Of a stretch of DNA of 64,000 nt, positions 12,101 through 25,200 are shown in pieces. The position numbers were made by a program, and so were the translations under genes. The notes under the pieces were generated by a model. The model was not told where the DNA came from. It searched no databases and saw only the letters and a program-made list of their open reading frames with translations. Source of the stretch: Leuctra nigra (taxonomy: Eukaryota; Arthropoda; Insecta; Plecoptera; Leuctridae). The stretch lies in the NCBI GenBank assembly GCA_934045905.1, contig OW203773.1:15425246-15489245 (forward strand). The letters are read 5' to 3'. Each line of letters starts with the position of its first letter. Within the stretch, counting starts at the first letter, position 1.

Positions 12101-15100
12101 CAGGCATATATGGAAAGAGCTAAATAATAACTGCAAATTATAAATAATAATCTGTTTTAAGTAATGCAACTTCAAATGTTTCCAATCCATGAATGATATT
12201 ATTGTAATCGAAAGTGAAAAGGTAGTTCCTGATTTAACTGTAGTTGGAAAGACAGGCAAAGTTCTATGATTCCTTGGTACAGACTAGTAAGGGGAATTTG
12301 GGTCCACATTATAGACTCATAAGTGAATAATGCGTAACATTTATTTATTCCAAAACATCTAAGTCAAAACATCTTCTGTATGGTGCAGAAGCGTGGGAGA
12401 TGACGCAGAGGGATAGAGAAAGGTTGCTTGGAGATGGATTTCTTAAAAAGGAGTTGTGGAGTCTCAAGATTAGAGCACGTGAGGAATGAGGAGATAAGAA
12501 GACGGATGGGAGTGGAAAAGACAGTGGTATGTATAGAAACAAATACACTTGTTTGGTATGGGCATGTTCAGCGCATGGAACCTCAGAGGTGGCCAAAAAG
12601 ATTAGAAGATTGGATAATGGATACCTCCTGGTAGAAGAAGACGAGGGCGACCAGAAGAGGATTGGAAGAAACAGGTGCTGCTGGACATGTCAAGAAGAGG
12701 AATTGGTGATGATGACTGGACGGACAGAGAGGGGTGGCGTCTGGAGTGCGGGAAACGGCCGGTTTAGAGCTGTAGACAACAGCTTATGTCGGTAAAAGTA
12801 TATCCATGGCAATTTTACTCTGGATCAAGATAAAACTTCTGTTTACTATCAGACATCTCAACATGACTATTTGACTCACCCCACGAGCTCAACATGCAAC
12901 TCACCCCCCGAGCTCAACATGTTACTCACCCCACGAGCTCAACATGCTACTCACCCCACGAGCTCAACATGCTACTCACCCCACGAGCTCAACATGCTAC
13001 CCACCCCACGAGCTCAACATGCTACTCACCCCACGAGCTCAACATGCTACTCACCCCACGAGCTCAACATGCTACTCACCCCACGAGCTCAACATGCAAC
13101 TCACCCCCGAGCTCAACATGTTACTCACCCCACGAGCTCAACATGCTACTCACCCCACGAGCTCAACATGCTACTCACCCCACGAGCTCAACATGCTACT
13201 CACCCCACGAGCTCAACATGCAACTCACCCCCCGAGCTCAACATGTTACTCACCCCACGAGCTCAACATGCTACTCACCCCACGAGCTCAACATGCTACT
13301 CACCCCACGAGCTCAACATGCTACTCACCCCACGAGCTCAACATGCTACTCACCCTACGAGCTAAACATGCTACTCACCCCACGAGCTCAACATGCAACT
13401 CACCCCCCGAGCTCAACATGCTACTCACCCCACGAGCTCAACATGCAACTCACCCCCCGAGCTCAACATGCTACTCACCCCACGAGCCCAACATGCTACT
13501 CACCCCACGAGCTCAACATGCTACTCACCCCACGAGCTCAACATGCTACTCACCCCACGAGCTCAACATGCTACTCACCCCACGAGCTCAACATGCAACT
13601 CACCCCACGAGCTCAACATGTTACTCACCCCACGAGCTCAACATGTTACTCACCCCACGAGCTCAACATGCTACTCACCCCACGAGCTCAACATGCTACT
13701 CACCCCACTAGCTCGGCGTCGTCCTTGATGGCCTGGGTGTCGCTCACCGCCAGCCCATTCAACAGGTTGAGCAGCACGATCGCGATGAGGAACACGAACA
13801 CGACGAACACGCCGTGGCTGAACCAGGGGAACTCGACGAACGGGATGTCGGACAGATCGAACTCGCCGGTCATCATCACCACGGTCTTGAACACAGAGCT
13901 GACGGGATGCGCGAACAAGTTGTCTTTCTCGTCGCTGTCTCGGAAGAGTGCGTAGAAGCTGAAGGTAGAGCCAGATCGATAAATACAAAATTATGGTTTC
14001 TTGAAATTACAAGTTCAAAAAATGTTTTCCTACATTACTTTTTCCTACCATAAATTACATTTCCTACTATATTTAAGAATAACATACCTAGTATTTTATG
14101 ACCTGGGGCTGGATTCACGAAAGGTATTATCTTCTAATACGTACTATCTTTTGATTTAATACCAAAAACACCATGTTAAATGAAAGATAATACCAAAGAT
14201 AGTACGTATTAGGAGATAATACTTTCTGTGAATCTGGCCCCTGGTGCTGCACTGTTAAAATAGATCACTTAAATCATACATTCCACGGAATAATAAAATA
14301 AAACTCCGTATGTTTAAATACTATATATGCCTACATGTAGTATTAAATGAGTATTATACCAACAATTTAATCTTAAAATTAATACACAGTATATAAACAT
14401 ATGTATACATGCACAATTAAAAATATACCTACATTGTAGTTTAAAATAAATCCACATGTAGGGTTGAATTAAGTCAAGTAATTTCATTTAAGAGTGACAA
14501 TGCAAGGTTAATTTTATAACCCAGGTTTAAAATTAAAGGTAAAATTGATCTTAAATAATACCGAAATTGTAGGTTAAAATAAATCCACATGTAGGATTTA
14601 ATGTAGTTGAGTAATTTTATTTAAGAGTGACAAAGCGAGATTCATTTTATAACCCAAGCTTAAAATTTAAGTAAAAAATTGATCTAAAATAATACCGAAA
14701 TTGTAGGTTAAAATAAATCCACATGTCGGATTGAATTTAGTGGAGTTATCTTATTTAAGAGTGATAAAGGTAGGTTAATTTTATAACCTAGTCTTAAAAT
14801 TATAGGTAAATTGATCTAAAATCAGCAACATCAGATTATGTACCTGCAAATAGCAGGAAAATGTGTCAAAACCAGGATGTCTAACACGAGACTTCCTGCA
14901 TGGCGCTCGACTCCCTCTCATAACACAATGAAGAAGAGACTCTCTTGTTAATTACTTCAGTTTGTTGCTCTTACTCACATCGTTAGCATGTTTTAGAATG
15001 ATATTGGATACTTTTTTGGCTTCACAATTTAGGAAATCATCGTATATTTTCAATTTTTATTTCAAAATTTTTACAAGTTAAAATTATAAAATGGTGAAAT

Positions 15101-18100
15101 ACTGTCCAATTTTTGAAAATCAAAAACATTTTGATTCATTTTTCATTGTCTATAATTCTGGCTCATCAACAAATTCATTAGTAATAGGGATATCACATTT
15201 TGCTTTTTTCAGGTAAATAACTTCATTATTACCTAGTCTTCTATTTATTGACACTGCATTACAATGATGGAAAGGTTTGTATGCAGGAAATGAGACTACC
15301 CCCCCCCCCCCCCCCCCCCCATGATAGTCGGATGTCTCACAGGCTATGGGAAAAAAAATTAGTTATTTGCTAAATATTATTTTCTATTCATCAAACGGAT
15401 ATAATAAAAACAAGTAAGTATTGCCTTTTAATTTTAAGAAATCGGAAGAAAATAAGATGAATTAAATCATATTTTATCGAATGGTGCATTTCTTCAAAAT
15501 TACAGATTAGAGACAAAACATGAACTTGGAGCTGGTCAGGAATTTGAGACAGGATGAGTTTGAAATTTAAATCCGCCTGACAAGAATATTATTATTCTTG
15601 CTAAGCAGTAAGTGCTAAGCATCAAAAAGAGTTATCAAGAATACTGATACTTGAACTCTGAAGTCAACTATAGAACTGAATTTCAACAGTTTTCTATTGA
15701 AATTGTTGGTACAGATTAAAAATAAATAACAATAGCAAAATAGGTCGGTATCTATGTACGATTTTTGCTAGATAATACTATAAGGTATACACAATTAAAT
15801 TGTTTGAAAACATTTTGTTAGTATAGATGAGATAGCGTTGGTTTATCCTACTTTACCCTACTTATATAAATTGCCTATGCCGTAAAAATCTTTAAAAATA
15901 TATGCATCATATTTCAGATTCTGACAAATTTCAGATTCCTATCTTTAATAGTTTAGATATTTTGTGACCTCTCAAACGGGAGATTCTTTTGCGCCACCTG
16001 GTTTTTCACAAAATTTAGTCTGCCCACCCACACTTTTGGTCCTAGAACCGCGCCACCCGGTATATAATTTGATATTAGAAAAAGGTTTCTAATAATATTA
16101 TCGTTTACAATACGTATTCCATCAAATTTTATGCCAGAGAAACAAAAGCGTCATCGTCTTTCATTTATAAGTAGTTTTTATTGCGATCGTATTATCGCAC
16201 TATTTTGTATTTCCCGCAGAAAGGTGGAGTGGGAAAGGTCGGTCACAGGAAGTGCAGGTTCCTCTCAGCCGGATACAATGGAAGGGGTTGGGGGGTTTTG
16301 ACGGATTTCGCCAAACTTGGCCTAATACGCTTGCAGTGAAAATAGAACTTTGACGCGCTAAACCTCAGTCGGCAGCATAGCCCAGCTGTTAGCGCGTCTG
16401 CCTGCTGAATGTCGTCCCATCGGTGCTCTGTGTTCGATTCCCGCTGCAGTCATAACTAATCGAGTTGCGTTTAATTTCAGATTCTAATCACACATGTTAT
16501 AATCTCTGTAAATATGTCGTCAAAATGTAATTACCATGAAAACCTATGTAGTTATCGTCAATTAAAGATTCCCTTTTTAGTAATTGAATTAAATGTAAAT
16601 TTATGTAACTACCTACTAATTAAAATCAAACCTGTAGTTGACTTAGAATTAAACCTACATCGAAGATTTATTTTAGTTCGGAGGGTCGGTTGTGAATGAA
16701 ATGCACAAGTGCTTCCAAATTAACTCTGTAGTTGGCATAAAATTAAACCTACATCGAAGATTTATTTTAGTTCGGGGTTCTTAATTATAGTATGAATGTT
16801 ATTTGAAATCAATGCATTGAAGGTGGTTTAATTATAAAGAATCGAATTTTAATTTAATGATTCAAGTAAAATTAACTTATGCGTGTAATGTAACATTTTT
16901 TTTAAATATACTGTAAGCGAAAGTGTGGCGGCTACCTACAGTAGTATTAAAATGAATACAGAATTTGTTACAGTGTGGATTCACAAAGAAGTTTTATCTC
17001 CTAATACGTACTATCTTTGGTAATATCTTTCATTCAACATGGTGTTCTTGGTATTAAATCAAAAGATAATACGTATTATCTTTGGTAATATCTTTCATTT
17101 AACATGGTGTTCTTGGTATTAAATCAAAAGAGATAATACTTTTCGTGAATCCAGACCCAGTACTCAACAACTCCAGTCCAACAAAGAGTTTTCAATTTTA
17201 TGGCATCTGAGAATGAACAAAACTTTACCATGGGAGTATAGGAAAATCATTTCGAATTTGGTTTATAATAGTGAGGGCTGTTAGCACATAAAATTGGCAG
17301 AATAGTGCAAAATGTGATAAGAATTTTTCCTTTTGCGGTTTTATATGAAATTTTCCGCTCTTTCATAATTTCGAGATCCTCAAAAAATCGGACGGCCATT
17401 TTGGGCTCCAGGGCTGTCCAAAGTGCTAAGACATTTGTATTTCAGTGAAATTATAAAACTTTTGTCAATTTATTGTTCAAGTATAATAAACAATGTGTCA
17501 TGAAGGTACGACAAAAAAATAAAAATTCCAAGACAAACCAAAGTTGTATTTAATGATGAAATTAAAGATGTCGGCGAGTATGCTCTAAAATGACTGCCAT
17601 TTTCAGAGAATTCGTGTTTCAAGGTTTCAGTTGATTATGTAGGTTCATATTATGGACATTTAACTTAAAAATCGATGGATCACGAAATTAACCCTTTGGG
17701 GGGTGGGAGGTGGAGACCTAAAGGTTTCGATGTGTGTAAAATAATCCATCGTAGAGAGACTAATAATTTCTTGCACACACTAATAAAACTGTGCTCTGTT
17801 CGAAAAAAATCACGAGATCCCAAAATTATGTCGCCATCTTGGATGAGACGCGTTTATATTTCGTTATTTTGCGCACAGCAGTTGAAAAATGATGATAAAT
17901 TGGCTACTTTGTTCATCCCTTGTCCACTGCAAAGGTATTGAGTCACCGCCTCCTGAACTAAAACTAGGAAAACGCTCAGTGTAACGCGTTGATGAGCGAG
18001 CACGGGTACGTGCAAATTCTCGAACCGGAAATGCGTACACAACGCACAGAAAACATATACATCCATATGGAATTGATTATGATATCAACTTAAAAGTGTA

Positions 18101-19207
18101 TGCTTTTCATCGAAACTTTAAAATAGCATCTAAGCACCTGGTTCATAAAGCAAATCAGAATCAATTTTCAATTGGCACTGGAAAACATTCATTTCGATAC
18201 TTCATTACTGACAGATATTAAAAATGTAAATAACTTCATACGTTCTTAACTGATTGGGATGAAATTTTGTAAAATAAGAGACAATATTGGTCTTAATGAT
18301 CATGCAAAATATGAGTTTGATCAGAATTATCGAAGACCGTTTTCATTTTTCAGCCTATCAGGAGATATTTATTTAAATTTTAACCAATGAATCTGAGTAA
18401 CGCGTTGATGAGCGAGCACGGATACGCGCAACACCTCGAACCGAAATTCTGTCTATCGAAAATGTCATTAAAAGCCAATAATTCTAAAATTTCGCCACAG
18501 ATTTGTATAGAAATCTCAAAACATTCCTAAAATATTGGTCCAAATAACCATGCAAAGCTTTAAGTTGATCAATTGAACCTTTATGATTGAACTGTTCCGT
18601 GTTAATTTTCAAAAATCACAGGATCTCCTTCAAAAAATATACCTGAGACCACTCATATGATATAAGTGTGTCTACACAATATCAGATCGACTGTTGAACG
18701 GTCATTATCAGTTTCATTTGCGTTTGAAAGTTTCTGCTCTAACTACCTTGCCTTGAACTGAAGAGTCGAAGTCGCCGTGAATTTGACAGCCAACACGCTA
18801 ATAGTCCGTAAAATGTCAATAACGTTTGGATTTAAACACAGATTAGTATGAAAATTGTCAAAAATGCAGATAATGTTGGACCCAACCATCATGCGAAGTT
18901 ATAAGTTGATCGTTCAATCGGTTATAGTTTAAATTTCTAAAAACACAGGAAAGATGGTTTTAAATTTTAACCAATGGGAGGATTTGGCTAAAACTTTGTT
19001 TGATTGGGTACAATGTTGGGGGTAATGACTTGTCAAAATTTCAATTTGATCAAAACAACCAATCGAAAGTTAATTTTTTTTAAATTTGAACCAATCAATG
19101 GATTTCAAAAAAATTAGGGTCTGCAACAATCAGAAATGTTACGTACATGTGTGCAAAATTTCAGCTCGATCGAAGAAAAACTCTGACCTGTATATCGTCA
19201 GTAACAG

Positions 19208-19239
<32 letters not shown>

Positions 19240-22200
19240 AGAGGTCCGTGCCAAAAGAGCCAAATGGAGACGCTCGCTTCGCTCGCTCAATTACATGTTA
19301 AAATCCCTATCTTGGGACGTTTTATCAACACACAAATGAAGTTTTAGGGAGAACAGTTGGAGATACAGAGAATATGTAAATTACAAATTTAATTATTGGA
19401 TATAGGGCTATATTTTTTGTCAAATAAACTTTTTCGTAGTGGTTATAAAATTACCTAAATTTTACGAAAAATGAAAAATAAACTCTTTTTATACAAGATG
19501 GCGGCATAATATGGAGTTCTCGTATTTTTTTTATAAGAGATCATATTTTATTTAATATGTGCAAGGAACCAATTTTCTCTAGCTAGTATGGGCTATTGTG
19601 CAGATATCGAAACCTTAAGGTCGCCACCTCCCACCCCCCAAAGGGTTAATTTCGTGATCCATCTATTTTTAAGTTCAATGTCCATAATATGAGCCTACAT
19701 AATCAACTACAACCTTAAAACACGAAAACCCTGAAAATGGCAGTCATTTTAGAGCTTACCCACCGACATCTTTAATTTCTTGACTAAATACAGCTTTGGT
19801 TAGACTTAGAATTTTTATTTTTCTATCGTGCCTTCCTGACACATCGTTTATTATACAAAAACAACAAATTGACAAAAGTTTTATAATTTCACTGAAATAC
19901 ACATTTGTTGGCACTTTGGACAGCCCTGGAGCCCAAAATGGCCGTCCGATTTTTTGAGGATCTCGAAATTATGAGAGAGTGGAAAATTTCCTATAAAATT
20001 GCCAAAGGAAAAATTCTTATCACATTTTGCACTATTTTTGTGCTTATAGCCCTCACTATAACTTATAAAATAGCACACGATGGTATTGTTTTAAATTTTT
20101 ATCCTGATAGTATGTTCATATCGCACCCTTAGTGTAAAACAGTGACAACTGCAAAAAATAAAAATTTCATGTTATTCTGCAGTTGTCTGGTGAAATGTAC
20201 ATTCTACAAAGTGTAAAACAGTGACAACTGTAGTTTCACGAATTTCACGAGAGATGGCACATAAATGCATATGACAATTACTGCTTTTGACATGAAGCAT
20301 AGTGTAAAACCAAGGTATCTGCAGATGTCTCTGTTTCACACTGATTCCGATGATTCCGAGTAGGATTTCTGATGATGTAAGCATTTCCTACAGTAAACTC
20401 ATCAAATCTTATACTAAAAATATATAACTTAACACTCATCATTTTAATTACAGGCTTGAATACCAGGATGAAGTTGAAGACAATTGTATAAAAAAAAATT
20501 TATCAAAGTGTAAAAGAGGGACATCTGCTAAAAGGCAACTTAATAGTACATATAAAATAGCATAAATCAAAATTGTGTTGCAGAAGAACATAATCAATTA
20601 TTAAATACTGAATATAATAACCAGGTTATCATTACCATCTGTTTTTAACATCATATTCCCAAATCCCGATTTATCCTACTGACCTAAAACTTTGAAACTT
20701 TGAAACCGTGATTACTCAGTATTTGTGAATTTGCAGTTGTCACTGTTTTACAATAAGGGTGCGATATGTTTACCATAAAAAGATTTTTATTCAAATCTAT
20801 CGACAAAAAAATCTTCATTATAGCTTAAAAATTTCTCGATTTTCTTTTTCGGCCATAAGAAAACATGGTGGAGATAACTCAATTTATCTAAAAAACTAGA
20901 CACGAGAAGTGTTTAATTTTTTCAGTGATTGTGTATGGCGTGATTGTCAATAAGTCACCAAAATTTCAAGTAAATCGGAAACATTGAGGTGGTTCTACCT
21001 TAAAGCGAACGCGATGATGAGGATCGAGTACCAGGCGAGGAACTTGAAGAAGTTCCACGTGACTCGCTTCAACATCTCGAAGTAGGTGGCGAAGAAGGGA
21101 TGCCTGCCGATGAGCACGATCAGCTCGCCCCACGACAGCAGGATGGTGTCGGCGGCGAAGAAGCGCATGAGCGACGAGTCGTCGCCGTGGAGGATCAGCG
21201 TGTAGCCGCTGCTGCAGATCAGCGCGATCTCGAGCAGGTTCTCGCGGTTGGCGGTGAAGTAGGTGTGAGGAGAGACCAGGAGTTGGAAGAGCTCGCGGAG
21301 CACGAGGAGCAGCCAGAAGATGGCGGCTAGCAGGGTGATGGGCAGCCGGGAGTGCGAGGAGGGGGAGGAGGGGACGCCGGTTGAGTTGCCGTTCAAGCCT
21401 GGAGAACAACAGTACAGATGGAACTTAACATTGCCTGCAAGTGGAAGGTGAACCCTCAATACAAACACACCACATTCAACAACTTTCCTAGTAATGTAAA
21501 TGAATGGAAAGGGAAAAATGGTTCACCTAATACATTGAGGCGGTCGGGCGGGTATAGACTTGAAAACTGTTGAACATTCCACATAATTTATGAAACATCA
21601 ATATTTAATTTCGGCTTTTAGATATACCAACTAAAATGTAATCTGAGGGTCTAAAAAGGGTAATCAGTCCCCAAATCCTGATCTCCATTTGGTCTATGAG
21701 GATCATCCCTCTAAGGCTGCATTTCACCAATATTCCAAACCCGGGTTAGAGGCGGTAAACCTGGTTTAGAGGCTCCTAAACCAGGTTTACCGCCTCTAAC
21801 CCGGGTTTGGAATCTTGGTGAAACGCAGCCTTAAAATCCCAATTCGACTGCTGCCAATAATCCCTAAGGTTATGGTAAAGAAGTAAAGTACGTTGATATC
21901 ATTTTAAAGCGTCGATTGTTATGCCAATAAGGCCAATACATATCACGTGACTTTATTTCTCTACATCCGATCAAAAGAAATAGTTACCTATGAGTACATA
22001 CCTTACATCGTTCATGTTGAGTAATCCAAGGTGATTTATGAAGGAAATTCACTGCATTTCTGGAGCTTATCAATATTTTTAGTCAATATTTTTGCAGTGG
22101 TATCAGAATAAAATAAATGAAAATCGTGTGTATCCGTACGCGTTTGAAAGCTGTCAAAACCCAGTGCTGTTATTTTAAATATTACATTCATAATAGTGGA

Positions 22201-25200
22201 TATAATTAATATCTCAACATTTCGTTGGAAAGATGAAGAAAGAGCGCATGTTTTGTTGGCAAAATTGTGTCAGGTTTGTGATGCATATGTGCCCTTTTAT
22301 TAGATTAAAGTTTGCTGTTCTTGGCAACTCATAGGATTTCCTTAAACTTCAGGTCTTGATTTGAGAATATTTAGGTGCAAGGAAGTAAAATCATCTAATA
22401 AGTTATTTTCGCAGTTCTTTTCTGCGTAGATAAGTTCCAACAGATGTGTCCTAACTTATCTGATGAGTGAAAAGTATTTGCTAAACTGAACCCTTCCAAA
22501 TGAAAATGTGTAGCTTTTTGGTTGAAAAGTCACGTGATATGCAGCTACCTTAACTCATCGAAATACTGTGTAAATTATGCATTTGAAAGTATCAACCTGT
22601 ATGATGTCTCTCGTTGACCCAGAGAATGTGAAGTGTGAAGAACAGCACGAAGAAGATGAAACAGGCCAAGTTCAACCTGAAACATTCCAGATCAGGATTA
22701 GTAACATCATCATACTTCGACACAAAACATTTCGTATTGTACAAAACAAAGAGTCATCAAACACTTCATAAAACGTCTCGAAGCACAGTTTAAAATCATT
22801 AATTGAAAGCTCATGAGACCTTGGCCATTGATTAGTCTCAGGATGTTTATGATGATGAGTGTTTATTCTTGGGCTTTCCCAGATAGAAGCCAAAGAGAAG
22901 TGCATGAGTGATACTGGTGGGAACCTTTACAAGGAAGGAAAGTATAGCAATGACATCAGTCGTACCTTAGACGTACCAACCTAGTCAAGGTCTCTAGAAA
23001 TGAAACCCCTAACTAGAATACATGCAACAGACTTGGAATTGATTTTTTATTCTGTTCTTCTCCGACCTATGGGAAACGGTCTGAATACATAACTCGTGTT
23101 TTGATCCTAAGTTACCGGGGAATTACAACGAGTCACAAGTAGCTCTAGTTACCCGAATATCCACGAAAGACGCTGCCACTTGAGCTCCAGGAAGCTGGTG
23201 ACGAGCGGGTGTTTGAGCAGGGGTCTCAGATCGGCATTGGCGCTCATGTACAGCAGTGGTGCCGTCTCACTCGGTGCCTCCTTCACCTCGGTCCGCTTTG
23301 ATCCCATCTCCAAGTAGGTCTTGGAAGAAGATTCAGGCTGGGCCTGGAGAGCAGATAGGACAATTAAACTCTGTTACCTCTGGCTCTGGATTTCAACTTC
23401 AGTGAAACTTGTTCTATCTTTATCAAGCCTTTAGAACAACATAATTTGGATATAATACAATTAGAATAGTAAATCACTTTTTTTCTTTATCAATGAAACA
23501 TCAAGAAAACAAATCCTAAAGATAAATCAACATTTGCCCGCCCAGATGCCAATAAATTTACGTCACGCCAGCCGAAACTTGAATTCTCAAGGGTTTTGTA
23601 GATTTGGAATGGGGAATTCATGGATTTATCATTAGAGTTTGTTTTCTTGATGTTTCATTGATGTAAATTTAAAAATACATCCAGGAATCACCCATTCAAT
23701 GGTGCAAATTCGACTTGGGTAGAGTTTTTAAATACTACAGGTACAGACATTTAGCTTATTTGGAATCTGAGGGATTCCAATATTTCCAATTATTTGGAAT
23801 CTGAGGGGCCCGGAAGTGTCGTATCTGGATCATTATGAGATGAAGAGATTATGGTGCTGACATGGTAGGGATCTAAGAAGGAAGAAGGAGGTCGTTATCT
23901 ACAAATGAGTTAGAATGCATCTAAGTATAGTCTACAGTATTGGGGGGTGATTCCTGTACGCATTTTCAGAGCCGTTGTTATGGGCGTTAACATTAGAGTA
24001 AACAAAACCCCATAAAAAACACTCCGTGTAAAAATACCGGCCAAGTCTCTTCAACTAAAAAAAATATAAGAAATCTAAAAATTCAGCACTGAAAAGTAGT
24101 GATATCAAAAAATTGGCCAAGTCAAAACTTTTCAAAAAATACTTGTTTGGTCTGCTCCTCAGTTTATTAGGCAGTAATTGTATGTTGAGTGAGTGTGAGT
24201 GTACACTGTACAGTACGACTTGGCTGGGTGGAGCGACCGCTCCACTAGATTTGCGATAAGATAGCTAACTTAGGAGACTAAAAACGTACAGGAATGACCC
24301 CCTTGGGCAGTCAATCCAAAGGGCACTGTGGTAATCTGACCCACTAACCGGCTTGCCAGGAGGCACTAGACAGCTGTAGTCGAACGTGATCTCATAGTCA
24401 TCGTCGAGCGGCTGTCCGCGACTCACAACACAGTCGCTCAGGTGTTCCTCGAGGAGTTCGCGCGATATCGTCGCCAGCGGGAGGCGACTCTTGGAGTTCT
24501 CGCCGCCTATGTAGGCGCCATGTTGCAGCAGCTGCAGCACAAGATGGCGGTCCGTGGCGTGGTGCAGCGCCGTGTTGGAGTAGATGTTGGCGTGGTTGAT
24601 GTCCAGGCTGCGGCTGCGCACGAGGGTGAGCAGTTGCTGCAGGCAGTCCTCGTGATCCTCGGAGCTGCTCCAGGATCTGTAGGCAGCGTCACGGTACTCT
24701 TATGGCACTTTCTCTGTGATTCTTGTGTGCTATGCCTGCACTGCCCAAATCAAACAGTTCAAACAATCGATTTGTTATTTTTGTTTGATTTAAAAAAATT
24801 AAAAATTGACCCATCAACTTCAAAATTTTATGGTAATCGGGACAAAAGTTTTAGAGTTTTTGACAATTTTTGAACTATAATCTTTAGGGTTGGTCCTCTA
24901 GCACTACAGTTTGTTCAAATCTTCCTTACTTCTTTCACTTCCGGTTTTAATGGCACTCGACATCTATGGTCATACTGGCCAGATTTAATTTATATTCGAT
25001 GTAGTTTTATAATGTATTAATTTATTATTATGCTATATAGGTATTTTCACTCGTTGTACTTTGGCACATAGGCCAGTTGGTAGTTGTTTAAAATTCAGAA
25101 TTATTCTGTTATTTAATGGCGCCTGACATGGTCAGATAGGCCAGCAGTATTTGTGACTCTCCCCAACGAAGGTTGAGGAAGAAGTCAAATCTTCCTTACA

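Noticed and set aside
12875..13703. CRISPR-like array (25-bp repeats).
   Set aside because: There are no spacers; units are directly contiguous and the genome is animal.
12871..13955. Long plus-strand reading frames of HELNM/THPTSS-type repeats, up to 353 codons.
   Set aside because: They are translations of the 25-bp minisatellite in three frames. The sequence is intronic on the other strand, and no codon bias or start context supports a gene.
20966..21409. Alternative minus-strand frame and the plus-strand frame at 21100-21330 across TRPA exon 8.
   Set aside because: Shadow frames of a GC-rich exon. Only the frame with S2-S5 helices fits the splice phases.
24265..24348. Extension of TRPA exon 5 past 24349 (SDYHSALWIDCPRG and on).
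   Set aside because: It ends at a stop after ~25 residues. The donor CCG|gttagt gives the phase needed by exon 6, and the linker then resembles the family.
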